Below, piece after piece: positions 6,355-13,195 of a stretch of DNA of 20,929 nt. The DNA lies in contig DXMX01000014.1 of the NCBI GenBank assembly GCA_019413955.1, forward strand, positions 1 through 20,929. Reading direction: 5' to 3'. The notes under the pieces were generated by a model that did no database searches, had not been told where the DNA came from, and was given only the letters and a program-made list of their open reading frames with translations. Source of the stretch: Collinsella sp. Its GTDB lineage: Bacteria > Actinomycetota > Coriobacteriia > Coriobacteriales > Coriobacteriaceae. The translations under genes were made by a program, and so were the position numbers. How positions within the stretch are numbered: the stretch's first letter is position 1; each line of letters opens with the position of its first letter.

Positions 6355-6897
6355 ATGGACGACCTCGAAAAAGTTGAAACCATCCGCACCAAGTGCAATG
6401 TGAGCTACACCGATGCCAAGGCCGCGCTCGACGCCGCCGACGGCAACGTTTTGGACGCCATCATTTGGCTCGAGTCGCAGGGCAAGACCCAGACCACGTC
6501 GGCGCACGCCGCCACCGAGTCCGAGCCGGTCGATGAGCCCTCGGCCGAGATGGTCGCTGCGCAGGCCGCCTACGAAAAGTCGAGTGAAAAGACCGACTTC
6601 TCCAAGAAGATGGACAGCGTGTGGGAGTACCTCAAAAAGCTCTTCCGCCTGAGCCTGGACACCAAGTTTATTGCCACACGCCGCGACGCCATCATCCTCA
6701 ACATCCCCATCCTGATCCCCATCGTCGCCCTGTTTGCCTGGGGCGCCACGATATGGCTGATGCTGCTTGGCCTGTTCTTTGGCATGCGCTACCGCATCGA
6801 TAGCGACGGCGACGTGCCCGGCAGTATCAACAACCTGATGGATCACGCCGCCGACGCCGCGGACGGCATCAAGCAAAATCTGAACGACGACAAGTAA
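6355..6897 (+). CDS. UBA-like/DUF4342-type membrane protein
   Basis: The 180-aa product has an N-terminal UBA/TS-N-like helical domain (about 1-45; VETIRTKCNVSYTDAKAALD and GNVLDAIIWLE) resembling the N-terminus of EF-Ts. A charged linker follows, then a helical region (FSKKMDSVWEYLKKLFRLS, about 83-101) and one or two hydrophobic segments at about 116-143 (ILNIPILIPIVALFAWGATIWLMLLGLFFG). This order matches DUF4342-type proteins, whose function is not established. The ATG follows GAAAGGACAGG. It is the first gene of an apparent operon, with the response regulator starting 18 bases after its stop, so it could be a membrane partner or accessory of the two-component system. Confidence 0.75.
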   Translation: MDDLEKVETIRTKCNVSYTDAKAALDAADGNVLDAIIWLESQGKTQTTSAHAATESEPVDEPSAEMVAAQAAYEKSSEKTDFSKKMDSVWEYLKKLFRLSLDTKFIATRRDAIILNIPILIPIVALFAWGATIWLMLLGLFFGMRYRIDSDGDVPGSINNLMDHAADAADGIKQNLNDDK

Positions 6898-6915
6898 TCG
6901 CAGATGGGGGCACGT

Positions 6916-7701
6916 ATGGCACGAATCCTGATCGTAGAGGACGAAGAGAAAATCGCCCGCTTTGTGACGCTCGAGCTGGAGCACGAGGGCTACCAGGTGG
7001 AGCACGCCGCCGACGGCCGCACCGCCGTGGACATGGCGCTGGAGCGCGACTACGATCTGATTCTGCTCGATGTGCTGTTGCCGCAGCTCAACGGTATGGA
7101 GGTACTGCGGCGTATCCGCAAGCGCAAGGATGTGCCGGTGATCATGGTCACTGCGCGCGATGCCGTGATGGACAAGGTTGCCGGACTCGATGCCGGCGCC
7201 GACGATTACCTGACCAAGCCGTTTGCGATCGAGGAGCTGTTCGCACGGATCCGCGTGGCGCTGAAGCGCTCGGAGGCCGTGCGGGCGGCTTCGGGCGTTG
7301 GTGGTTCCGGCGCCGGGGCGGGTATGGCGGGCGGCACGGCCGCCGGTATCGCCACAATGTCCCCGGCAACCGACACGGCCCAGACACCTGCCACGCTCTC
7401 CCCCGCCACGCTCACCGTTGACTCGGTCGCACTCGATCCCGACCGCCGCGAGGTTATGGTCGGCGGCTCACCCATCGTGCTGACCGCCCGCGAGTTCGAT
7501 GTCCTCGCCCTGCTTATGGCACATGCCGGCACCGTGCTCACGCGTGAGCGCATCACGCACGAGGCGCTGGGCTACGAATACGTGGGCGACACCAACAACG
7601 TCGACGTACACATCGCGCACTTGCGCGCCAAAATCGAAGACGCTGGCGGTGCCCGCATCATCCAAACCGTGCGCGGGGTGGGCTATGTCTGTCGCGCGTA
7701 A
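6916..7701 (+). CDS. OmpR/PhoB-family response regulator
   Basis: This is a two-domain regulator of 261 aa. The receiver domain (about 1-118) shows the acidic pocket VEDEE (7-11), phosphoacceptor D52 in LILLDVLLP, T79 in MVTARD and K101 in LTKPF. The C-terminal winged helix (about 165-261) contains the typical LTAREFDVL, NNVDVHIAHLR and TVRGVGY. Between them lies an unusually long linker of Gly, Ala, Thr and Pro (about 120-165). The start was placed at 6916 because GGGGG sits just ahead; an ATG at 6904 is an alternative. The gene overlaps the sensor kinase by 17 bases. The stimulus and target genes cannot be inferred. Confidence 0.93.
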   Translation: MARILIVEDEEKIARFVTLELEHEGYQVEHAADGRTAVDMALERDYDLILLDVLLPQLNGMEVLRRIRKRKDVPVIMVTARDAVMDKVAGLDAGADDYLTKPFAIEELFARIRVALKRSEAVRAASGVGGSGAGAGMAGGTAAGIATMSPATDTAQTPATLSPATLTVDSVALDPDRREVMVGGSPIVLTAREFDVLALLMAHAGTVLTRERITHEALGYEYVGDTNNVDVHIAHLRAKIEDAGGARIIQTVRGVGYVCRA

Positions 7702-8980
7702 CACCGAGACCAAGCGCGTCACTTCCATCGCCCGCGCCATCAACTGGAGCTATATGTGGCGTCGCCTCATGAGCTACGTCTGGCTCGATCTGTTGCTGGT
7801 GGTGATTGCGGCGGCGACCCTCGTCTATGGATACAACCAGACGCTGCCCGACGGCACGTTTAGCGCAGGATGGATCCCCGGCGCCACCGTTCACGGCATG
7901 TCACTGACGCCTGCGCGCGGCTGGGACCTGGCAACGCTCACCTATACCGTCGAGCTTGCACGTACCACCAAGACCTTCCCCCTCGCGCAGGATCTCGTCA
8001 CGCTATGGCCCCTCTACCTTGTCGTTGTAGGTTGGCAGGTCGTCAGCGTGCTCAACATGCTCGGCGGCGCCCGCCGCGTGCGTCGCACCATGGCGCCGCT
8101 CAACGACCTGGCCCTGCGCGTGGACGAGCTCAGCCGCATGCAGCTCGCCGGCGGCAAGATGGAAACGCTGGAGCAGGCCATCGAGCGCGCAAGCGTCGAC
8201 TCGCCGAGCGTCACCACCGGCGACGCCGACCTGGCGAGCATCGAGGTCGCGCTCAACCGCCTGCTGCGCCAGATGCAAGAGGCCAAGCTGCAGCAGATGC
8301 GCTTTGTCAACGACGCGAGTCACGAACTGCGCACACCCATCGCGGTGATTCAGGGCTACGTAAACATGCTCGACCGCTGGGGCAAGGACGACCCAGCTGT
8401 GCTGGCGGAGTCCATCGCCTCGCTCAAGGCCGAAAGCGAGCACATGCAGGAGCTCGTAGAACAACTGCTGTTTTTGGCACGCGGCGATGCCGGCCGCACC
8501 GCGCTGCATCGTGTGGATACCAATCTGGCAGCGCTCGTCGGAGAGGTATGCGAAGAATCGCAGATGATCGATGCCGGGCACACGTATCGGCTGGCTTTTG
8601 ACGCCGCATTTGCCAGCGACCCGCGCTGCGACGCGTCCGTCGATGTCGCACTCGTGAAGCAAGCTCTGCGCGTGATCGTGCAAAACGCCACCAAGTACTC
8701 GGATGCGGGAACGACCGTCACATTTGGCATAACGCCCGATGTGGGCTCGGGCACGATCGACATAAGTGTTGAGGACGAGGGCATCGGCATGAACCAGGAA
8801 TCCGCAGCTCACGCGTTTGAACGGTTCTATCGCGCCGACAACGCACGCGATGCCGGCGCGCAGGGCTCGGGCCTGGGGCTTGCCATCGCCAAGTGGATCG
8901 TCGATAGCCACGGCGGCGTCATCGGCGTGACCTCAGTCGAAGGCGTCGGCAGCCGCTTTACGATTCGCCTGCCGCGGTAG
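7685..8980 (+). CDS. Membrane sensor histidine kinase
   Basis: This 431-aa kinase is the partner of the upstream regulator, which it overlaps by 17 bases. Its first membrane helix is at about 30-48 (WLDLLLVVIAAATLVYGY) and the second at about 102-122 (LWPLYLVVVGWQVVSVLNML), with a sensing segment of some 50 residues between them. After a linker come the H-box with H213 in SHELRTP, the N-box VIVQNATKYS, the G1 box DEGIGM and the G2 box GSGLGLAIAK. The start at 7685 follows GGGGTGGG; longer frames upstream only read through the regulator gene. It should phosphorylate D52 of the regulator. A strong terminator follows. Confidence 0.92.
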   Translation: MSVARNTETKRVTSIARAINWSYMWRRLMSYVWLDLLLVVIAAATLVYGYNQTLPDGTFSAGWIPGATVHGMSLTPARGWDLATLTYTVELARTTKTFPLAQDLVTLWPLYLVVVGWQVVSVLNMLGGARRVRRTMAPLNDLALRVDELSRMQLAGGKMETLEQAIERASVDSPSVTTGDADLASIEVALNRLLRQMQEAKLQQMRFVNDASHELRTPIAVIQGYVNMLDRWGKDDPAVLAESIASLKAESEHMQELVEQLLFLARGDAGRTALHRVDTNLAALVGEVCEESQMIDAGHTYRLAFDAAFASDPRCDASVDVALVKQALRVIVQNATKYSDAGTTVTFGITPDVGSGTIDISVEDEGIGMNQESAAHAFERFYRADNARDAGAQGSGLGLAIAKWIVDSHGGVIGVTSVEGVGSRFTIRLPR

Positions 8981-9000
8981 GAAGCCCCTCGACATAAATA

Positions 9001-9033
9001 AAGGGATAGGGCCACGCGGCCCTATCCCTTTTT
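9001..9033. terminator. Bidirectional rho-independent terminator
   Basis: A perfect 13-bp stem (AAGGGATAGGGCC with its complement, loop ACGC) ends in TTTTT on the plus strand and is flanked by AAATA on the left, giving a T-rich end on the minus strand too. It separates the convergent kinase and VOC genes. Confidence 0.92.
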
Positions 9034-9055
9034 GCCAGCTATGGCAGCTTGTGCG

Positions 9056-9430
9056 CTACTCGCGGCACAGGTGCACGGCGAAACCGGCGAACTCGCGCTT
9101 AAAGTACACGAGCTTGGTACCACCGTCGGGCAGCAGTGCGCGCGACTCTTCGTTGACCTCGAGCCCGCGCTCGGCAAACCACTTCTCGGCCGCATCGATG
9201 TCGTTAACGGCAAAGCCGATGTGGCCCTTGGTGCCACGACCGTTCTGCTTCATGATCTCGACCAGCGAATCGTTGAAGTACGAAACCGGGGTCTCGATGA
9301 CGGGCAGGCCCATCATCGTCGAGAACAGCTCCGCGATCTCCAGGGCGTCTGCCGGGTCGGTGGCGTTAATGCCCACATGGGCAACGCGCATACCAAAGAG
9401 CTCTACCGGGTTGGCGTTCTGCTCACTCAT
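9056..9430 (-). CDS. VOC-superfamily (glyoxalase-like) protein
   Basis: A single 124-aa unit with the beta-alpha-beta-beta-beta pattern of the vicinal oxygen chelate fold: MRVAHVGINATDP opens the first module, and GHIGFAVNDIDAAEKWF opens the second. Candidate metal ligands are the His of AHVGI and the His of KGHIGF, with Glu in LVEIM. Members include glyoxalase I and methylmalonyl-CoA epimerase; the substrate here is unknown. The start lies 11 bases after the stop of the PTS IIB gene with no strong ribosome site, which suggests translational coupling. The pairing suggests a role in carbohydrate metabolism. Confidence 0.8.
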   Translation of the reverse strand: MSEQNANPVELFGMRVAHVGINATDPADALEIAELFSTMMGLPVIETPVSYFNDSLVEIMKQNGRGTKGHIGFAVNDIDAAEKWFAERGLEVNEESRALLPDGGTKLVYFKREFAGFAVHLCRE

Positions 9431-9441
9431 GCAGTCAGCGC

Positions 9442-9729
9442 CTACTGAGCCATGACGTCGAGAACGGCCTTCTCGGCGGCAACGCGGTTCATGCCGGTCA
9501 TGAAGGGCACGCCACTCACGTACGGGCAGGTGAGGCCCTCGGGGGCAACGGTGGTGGCGATCAGCAGGTCAGCGCCCTCGTCGCAGTAATCCTTGGCCTC
9601 GGAGATGGCGCACTGCACGATCTCGTACTTGTCGGCATAACCGTTGGCGTCGAGCAGGGTAGCGACCTTCTGGGCAACGAGCGTGGAAGTAGCAGCGCCA
9701 GCACCGCAAGCCAAAACGATCTTCTTCAT
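9442..9729 (-). CDS. PTS IIB component, galactitol/lactose type
   Basis: The 95-aa protein has the IIB P-loop with the phosphorylated cysteine C8 (KKIVLACGAGAATSTLVA). Length and the ISEAKDYCDEGADLLIATT segment fit the GatB-like IIB family. It would relay phosphate from IIA to the sugar via a IIC permease in the membrane. No IIA or IIC gene is present nearby, so it is an orphan component here or its partners are elsewhere. A GGGAG about 10 bases before the ATG supports the start. It is followed by the VOC gene. Confidence 0.85.
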   Translation of the reverse strand: MKKIVLACGAGAATSTLVAQKVATLLDANGYADKYEIVQCAISEAKDYCDEGADLLIATTVAPEGLTCPYVSGVPFMTGMNRVAAEKAVLDVMAQ

Positions 9730-9831
9730 AGGTAATGTCTCCCTTCATGGTTTACTTTAGGTAAGTGTACCGCAGCGAGCGATGGCACTCGGCCTCGATG
9801 AGCTTTTATGCCAGTTTGCTTGCGCGCTGCG

Positions 9832-9837
9832 TATAAT
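9832..9837 (+). promoter_or_regulatory. Probable -10 box of the gene at 9893
   Basis: TATAAT lies 56 bases before the start codon in the divergent region between the PTS gene and the membrane-anchored helical protein. No good -35 hexamer is found at 16-18 bases upstream. A small hairpin (CGCTC/GAGCG) lies in the leader. Confidence 0.45.
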
Positions 9838-9892
9838 ACATCTAGTACGTGTTGTCATACCGCTCGCTTTATGAGCGACTAAGGACCCTAAT

Positions 9893-10516
9893 ATGCCCGA
9901 TTCCCGCACACTCTGGACCGCCGTCGTTATCATCTGCATCGCCGTGTCGGTGTTCTTTAGCGTCAAAAAACGCACAACGTTCAAGCGCCTGCAGCAGCTT
10001 ATGGCCGCCAAGCAGTGGGACGAGTTCGATCGTTTGCTCGACGGCAAACTCACCAGCATGCTGTACCCGCGCTACAACCGCGACTACCTGCGTCTGAACT
10101 CCTATCTGCTGCGCGAGGACCACGAGCGTGCCAGCGAGATGTTCGACCTGCTGCTGGGGCTCAACCTCCCCAAGATGCAGCGCGTCGACCTGGTGATCAA
10201 GGCCTTTAACTACTACGTTGGCCAGGAGGACCGTAAAAAGTCCAAAGAGCTGCTGCACGAGATCAAGGGCTTTGAGGGCGGTCAGGCCGAGGCAGTCGCG
10301 CACGAGTGTCAGCTGATGTACGACACGATGATCCTCAAGCGCCACAACGACATTCCCGAGCTGGAGCGCATGCTCAAGGATGCCGGTGACGACAAGGTCA
10401 AGCGCTGCCGCTTGGAGTACCTGCTGGCCCTGCAGTACCAGAACAAGGGCGACGAAGCCAAGTTCCAGGAGTTCCTGGAGAAGTCGGGCCAACACTCGAT
10501 GGCCGTCAACGCGTAA
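9893..10516 (+). CDS. Membrane-anchored helical (TPR-like) protein
   Basis: A 207-aa protein with one N-terminal membrane helix (about 8-24, LWTAVVIICIAVSVFFSV) followed by a basic stretch and an all-helical cytoplasmic domain. Repeating helix pairs such as MAAKQWDEFDRLLDGK, YLLREDHERASEMFDLLL and LALQYQNKGDEAKFQEFLEK resemble tetratricopeptide repeats. TPR proteins scaffold protein complexes, but no partner is evident here. The start follows AAGGACC. Its base composition is that of the core genome. It ends 31 bases before the tRNA-Leu gene. Confidence 0.7.
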   Translation: MPDSRTLWTAVVIICIAVSVFFSVKKRTTFKRLQQLMAAKQWDEFDRLLDGKLTSMLYPRYNRDYLRLNSYLLREDHERASEMFDLLLGLNLPKMQRVDLVIKAFNYYVGQEDRKKSKELLHEIKGFEGGQAEAVAHECQLMYDTMILKRHNDIPELERMLKDAGDDKVKRCRLEYLLALQYQNKGDEAKFQEFLEKSGQHSMAVNA

Positions 10517-10547
10517 CGGACGGCTTGTGCTAGACTTCTAGTTTCAC

Positions 10548-10632
10548 GGGGGCGTGGCGGAATTGGCATACGCAGGAGACTTAAAATCTCTCGCCGCAAG
10601 GATTGTGGGTTCGAGTCCCACCGCCCCTACCA
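10548..10632 (+). tRNA. tRNA-Leu (UAA), CCA encoded
   Basis: The acceptor stem GGGGGCG pairs with CGCCCCT, with one wobble pair. The D-stem is GCG/CGC, the anticodon loop CTTAAAA carries UAA (10582-10584), the variable arm is long as in class II tRNAs, and the T-arm is GTGGG-TTCGAGT-CCCAC. Discriminator A73 and an encoded CCA complete it. It is the insertion site of the element to its right: bases from 10576 onward are shared with the right att site, so the 3' part of the functional gene is now supplied by the element. Confidence 0.95.
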
Positions 10633-10633
10633 T
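10576..10633 (+). repeat. Left attachment site (58-bp direct repeat in tRNA-Leu)
   Basis: Identical over 58 bases to 15418-15475. It covers the anticodon arm, variable arm, T-arm and 3' end of tRNA-Leu plus one base. An exact duplication of a tRNA 3' half flanking an integrase gene is the hallmark of site-specific integration. Confidence 0.93.
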
Positions 10634-10644
10634 ATGACAAAATG

Positions 10645-10680
10645 GCAGCTCAGAGCATCTAATCGCTCTGGGCTGCTTTT
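10645..10680 (+). terminator. Terminator behind tRNA-Leu, supplied by the element
   Basis: A 12-bp stem (GCAGCTCAGAGC with its partner, one G-T wobble) with an 8-base loop is followed by TTTT. It lies 12 bases past the tRNA, inside the element, and replaces the original tRNA terminator now stranded at 15485-15524. Confidence 0.85.
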
Positions 10681-10698
10681 GGTTTCAGTTTCGTTCTC

Positions 10699-10725
10699 GG
10701 TACCGTTGGTACCGAATCTGGTACC
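10699..10725. promoter_or_regulatory. Left triple-GGTACC array, probable integrase/excisionase arm site
   Basis: Three palindromic GGTACC hexamers start at 10699, 10708 and 10720, separated by 3 and 6 bases. The same hexamers with the same spacing occur at the other end of the element (15265-15291), in the same orientation. In the excised circle they would flank the att core on both sides, like arm-type sites of tyrosine integrases. Confidence 0.6.
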
Positions 10726-10777
10726 GAATCGGCTCAGGAATCGCCTTTACGCCCCTAATCGAGTGAAAGGACTGGGC

Positions 10778-11056
10778 ATGAGCAAGAGACGCAACAAGAG
10801 GACCCCGCTGACTGAGGACGAACGCAAACTGCTGGGCAGCTACCGCAAGCTGAGCGCTGAGGACAGGCGGGACCTCGTTGGATGGGCCGGGCACTTGGCG
10901 CTCAACACGGTACGGCTCAACGGCATCCGCGATGCATACCGCAGGTGCAACTCACACCGCCGCGAACTCATAGCCGTGTACGCAAATGAGCAGATGGAGC
11001 TGAGCGGCATGGAGAGGCGGGGCGAACACGTCCCGTTCACGTCCAGTGAGGACTAG
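10778..11056 (+). CDS. Small basic element protein, unknown
   Basis: A 92-aa product starting MSKRRNKRTPLTEDERKLL, placed at the ATG behind AAAGGACTGGG; an upstream frame back to 10634 would cross the terminator and the GGTACC array and is not credible. The part with KLLGSYRKLSAEDRRDLVGW resembles the helical tail often seen after the HTH of phage-type repressors, but no HTH is visible. The N-terminus is strongly basic, consistent with nucleic-acid binding. It is transcribed toward the minus-strand genes, opposite to the integrase operon. The family is not recognised. Confidence 0.6.
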   Translation: MSKRRNKRTPLTEDERKLLGSYRKLSAEDRRDLVGWAGHLALNTVRLNGIRDAYRRCNSHRRELIAVYANEQMELSGMERRGEHVPFTSSED

Positions 11057-11101
11057 AATCAAGTCAACCGCTATCGCAACAGGAGAGGAAGGTCGATAGC
11101 C

Positions 11102-11194
11102 ATGAAGGGCACGCTTTGGATTTACCTGCTCGGGATTGTCCTCGCCCCGGTCATTCTTCCGATTGTCGTACTCAGGTTCCTGCTCGCAAAGTAG
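11102..11194 (+). CDS. 30-aa single-helix membrane peptide
   Basis: A short frame MKGTLWIYLLGIVLAPVIL continuing to LRFLLAK and TAG. It is almost entirely one membrane helix with a Lys at each end. A very good ribosome site (AGGAGAGGAAGG) lies upstream, which is why I consider it real. It follows the 92-aa gene by 45 bases on the same strand. Small peptides of this kind can be type I toxins, membrane regulators or holin-like, but none of these is proven. Confidence 0.5.
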   Translation: MKGTLWIYLLGIVLAPVILPIVVLRFLLAK

Positions 11195-11279
11195 CGGGCA
11201 GCGCCCGACCCCACCGGACAGGTGACAGCGCCCCGGCATGGGCGCTACTAAGCCCCACGGGGACGCGCGAAAACAAAAA

Positions 11280-11307
11280 GGCCGCAAGGGTTCGCTCCCC
11301 TGCGGCC
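11280..11307. terminator. Terminator between convergent element genes
   Basis: An 11-bp stem with one mismatch (GGCCGCAAGGG against CCCCTGCGGCC, loop TTCGCT). On the minus strand it is followed by TTTTTGTTTT, so it mainly ends the minus-strand operon; on the plus strand the tail TTCTCT is weaker. Confidence 0.8.
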
Positions 11308-11311
11308 TTCT

Positions 11312-11704
11312 CTATGTCGCGGCGTCGTACTCCCTGAACGCCCTGTACGCTATCTTCTTGCACTTGTCGTAGGCTATGCCGATCCTCGCGCTCAGGTCAT
11401 GCCAGTCCTCGCCCTCTAGGTAGTGGGCCGTTATGACCTCGACCGCCCTCTCGCCCACTGTCGGGGCCATCTCGCGCATGTCGGCGTACGCGCGGTCCAG
11501 CACCTCCTCCTACCTCTCCATGCAGTAGAGCGCCCTCTCCCTCCTCGGGTCTCCCTCGGGGCGCATGAGGTCTATCTTTCGCCGCGCCTTCTGCCGCTCC
11601 ATGTCGAGCGCCACGAACCAGTAGAGCCTGAACTGCGCCAGCGTCGGGCTAATCTCTCCCCGCCTCAGTATCGGAACCACCCCAAGAGCCAATCGGTCTG
11701 CCAT
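11312..11704 (-). pseudogene. Sigma-region-4/phage-regulator-like gene split by an in-frame TAG
   Basis: A frame starting MADRLALGVVPILRRGEI behind AGGGG runs 64 codons to YCMER and a TAG at 11512-11510. It continues in the same frame (EEVLDRAYADMREMAP) to a second TAG at 11312. The downstream part contains a helix-turn-helix of sigma-70 region 4 type (AHYLEGEDWHDLSARIG, then YDKCKKIAYRAFREY), as in small phage transcription activators. A one-base change from CAG or TGG explains the stop. The second half could restart at a GTG at 11503 (63 aa) using the GGAGG just before it, giving two polypeptides. It is the last gene of the element's minus-strand series. Confidence 0.65.
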
Positions 11705-12001
11705 GCGGAAATGCCCCTGAGAGGCCACAGGACAGCCGATAAGGGCGGTCTGGCATCTGGCGTGAACAACTAGGCACCGCAACCATACTAAAACTAAAAA
11801 AGGGCATCTGAGAGCTTTAGACGGCATATCCGCAGGTCATCGCATATGCGCCAGTCACGGCAGGCGCGTCACACTGGGCAGTTATATACTAACCCCCTCG
11901 TCCGCAACGGTGCTTAAAAATATGCTACGATTCAGACAGCATTGTCTGCCCTGAGCAGCGGGGCGCTGTCGGCGCGGCCCTACCTCCCGCGCCGCGCCTT
12001 T
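11705..12001. other. Gene-free element segment, likely regulatory
   Basis: No supported gene. It contains a hairpin CAGACA-GCAT-TGTCTG (11936-11951), an 8-bp perfect GC stem (GGCGCGGC 11971-11978 with 11991-11998), and on the minus strand a TATATAAC box near 11883-11890 with TTGCGG upstream at a short spacing. It probably carries the terminator of the 101-aa gene and the promoter of the sigma-like gene. Confidence 0.4.
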
Positions 12002-12307
12002 CTAGAGGGTCGCGCCCCGCCTTTCCATCCAGTCCGCGAGCTGTTCGGAGAACATGCCCACGACCGAATCGAACCACGGCTCGCCGTCCTCGATAACGGT
12101 CCTCGTCACGCCCTCGGGGGCGTTGGCCTTCCATGCCCTCCTGCCGCTCTCGGTCGTCAGGTCGTAGACCCCCGAGTCTCCGGGTTCGTACACGACAGCG
12201 CCGTCCCCGGCATAGGCGACGGTCCCCGCCTCAAGAGCCTCCCCGCCGTACTCCTCGACAGTGAGGGCAGCGTTGACGGCAAGCGTCATCTGGTCAGTTG
12301 TTCTCAT
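12002..12307 (-). CDS. Unknown 101-aa element protein
   Basis: It starts MRTTDQMTLAVNAALTVEEY with GGAG about 8 bases upstream, and lies 36 bases after the HTH/zinc-ribbon gene. The sequence is acidic with short beta-prone stretches (AYAGDGAVVYEPGDSGVYDL) and a C-terminal amphipathic helix (MFSEQLADWMERRG). It has no membrane helix or recognised motif, and no function can be proposed. Confidence 0.65.
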   Translation of the reverse strand: MRTTDQMTLAVNAALTVEEYGGEALEAGTVAYAGDGAVVYEPGDSGVYDLTTESGRRAWKANAPEGVTRTVIEDGEPWFDSVVGMFSEQLADWMERRGATL

Positions 12308-12343
12308 TGCTTATTCTCCATGAACTCTAGAATCGGACGGTCG

Positions 12344-13195
12344 CTATTGGACGCCCTTCTCTTTGAGGACGTAGTTGCCGTCCTCGTTTTTGCCTACTGT
12401 CCTGTCATCGGGCAGCGACACGGCCACATCGCCATTGCATCTCAGACAGGTACCGAACGGTCTGCCGTCATCGTTGAACTTCGCAGCGAACCTCGACCCG
12501 CATTGCGGGCACTCGGCATGGAACGCCCTTCGATCGACCTCATACAAAGCCTGTTCACTGGAATCGAAACCTGAGTTGCGCATATCAGTTGTCTTATAAG
12601 TATTATCAGTTCTATAAGTACTATCTATAAGGCTGCTGCTTTCCGAGTAGCTATTGTCTCGTATCCGAGCAGCATTATCTCGTATCCGAGCAGCATTATC
12701 TCGTATCCGAGCAGCATTGTTTACTATCCGAGTAGCATTAGACGTTACAGACTCCTGCTCGGCTGACAACTCCGGGATGAACAGGTTGGTTTCCGAGAGC
12801 GCCGCGTTCAGCGCATTTACTCTATAGATAGCAGCGAAACCGCGCCTGCCGCTCTCCCCCTCGACAGTCTCAATCATGGGCCTTAGTTCATAGCCCTCCT
12901 CGTTGTCACAAGCTATCTCAATCTGCCTCTTCTTGAGCCGTTGGAGAGCTTGATAGACGCTCTTCACACTGATGCCAAGCTCCTTGGCTATGCTGTTGGC
13001 TGGCATACAGACCACAAAACGATTGTCCTCTTCGTAGACCCTGCCGCACATCCTGCCAGACACGCTGTCCTTGCCTTGGTAGCGAACAAGGCAGCAGTAC
13101 ACAGCGGCCTCTTTGCTAATCTTCGCAAGCGCCCTTAGAGCGCCAGCCTCAAGCCTCGTGTACGGCTCAACCTCCCCACGGTCCTTACTCGCCAT
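12344..13195 (-). CDS. HTH/zinc-ribbon protein, possible replication initiator or regulator
   Basis: The 283-aa product starts MASKDRGEVEPYTRLEAG. The first 120 residues look like a winged-helix domain of phage replisome-organiser style (ANSIAKELGISVKSVYQALQ is a clear helix-turn-helix, followed by RLKKRQIEIACDNEEGYEL). The middle is a low-complexity stretch with three copies of the heptad NAARIRD. The C-terminus has a zinc-ribbon pattern, CPQCGSRF with CLRCNGD about 20 residues on. HTH plus zinc ribbon and internal DNA repeats fit an initiator that binds its own coding sequence, but a transcription regulator is possible. GGGAGGG lies just ahead of the ATG, and the gene overlaps the upstream one by 11 bases. 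Confidence 0.65.
   Translation of the reverse strand: MASKDRGEVEPYTRLEAGALRALAKISKEAAVYCCLVRYQGKDSVSGRMCGRVYEEDNRFVVCMPANSIAKELGISVKSVYQALQRLKKRQIEIACDNEEGYELRPMIETVEGESGRRGFAAIYRVNALNAALSETNLFIPELSAEQESVTSNATRIVNNAARIRDNAARIRDNAARIRDNSYSESSSLIDSTYRTDNTYKTTDMRNSGFDSSEQALYEVDRRAFHAECPQCGSRFAAKFNDDGRPFGTCLRCNGDVAVSLPDDRTVGKNEDGNYVLKEKGVQ
12656..12739. repeat. Four 21-bp tandem repeats (iteron-like) inside the HTH gene
   Basis: Units start at 12656, 12677, 12698 and 12719. The first two are identical, the third differs at one base and the fourth at several; the shared core is TATCCGAG(C/T)AGCATT. The unit length is a multiple of three, so it also encodes the protein heptad repeat. Repeats of about 20 bp within or beside initiator genes are typical of iteron origins. 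Confidence 0.7.

Noticed and set aside
6247..7005. Long minus-strand frame opposite the DUF4342-type gene
   Set aside because: It overlaps two well-supported plus-strand genes, has no ribosome site, and shows the low-complexity look of an antisense frame.
8003..8911. Minus-strand frame inside the sensor kinase gene
   Set aside because: The kinase motifs on the plus strand account for the sequence.
4537..11704. Amber (TAG) recoding suggested by two in-frame TAG codons
   Set aside because: The integrase, the HTH/zinc-ribbon gene and the small plus-strand element genes all end naturally at TAG, so TAG is an ordinary stop here.
11925..12134. Minus-strand frame of 69 codons overlapping the 101-aa gene
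   Set aside because: Arg/Gly-rich shadow of the better supported frame at 12002-12307, with no ribosome site.
12656..12739. 21-bp repeats considered as a CRISPR array
   Set aside because: Units are directly adjacent without spacers and lie inside a coding gene; there are no cas genes.
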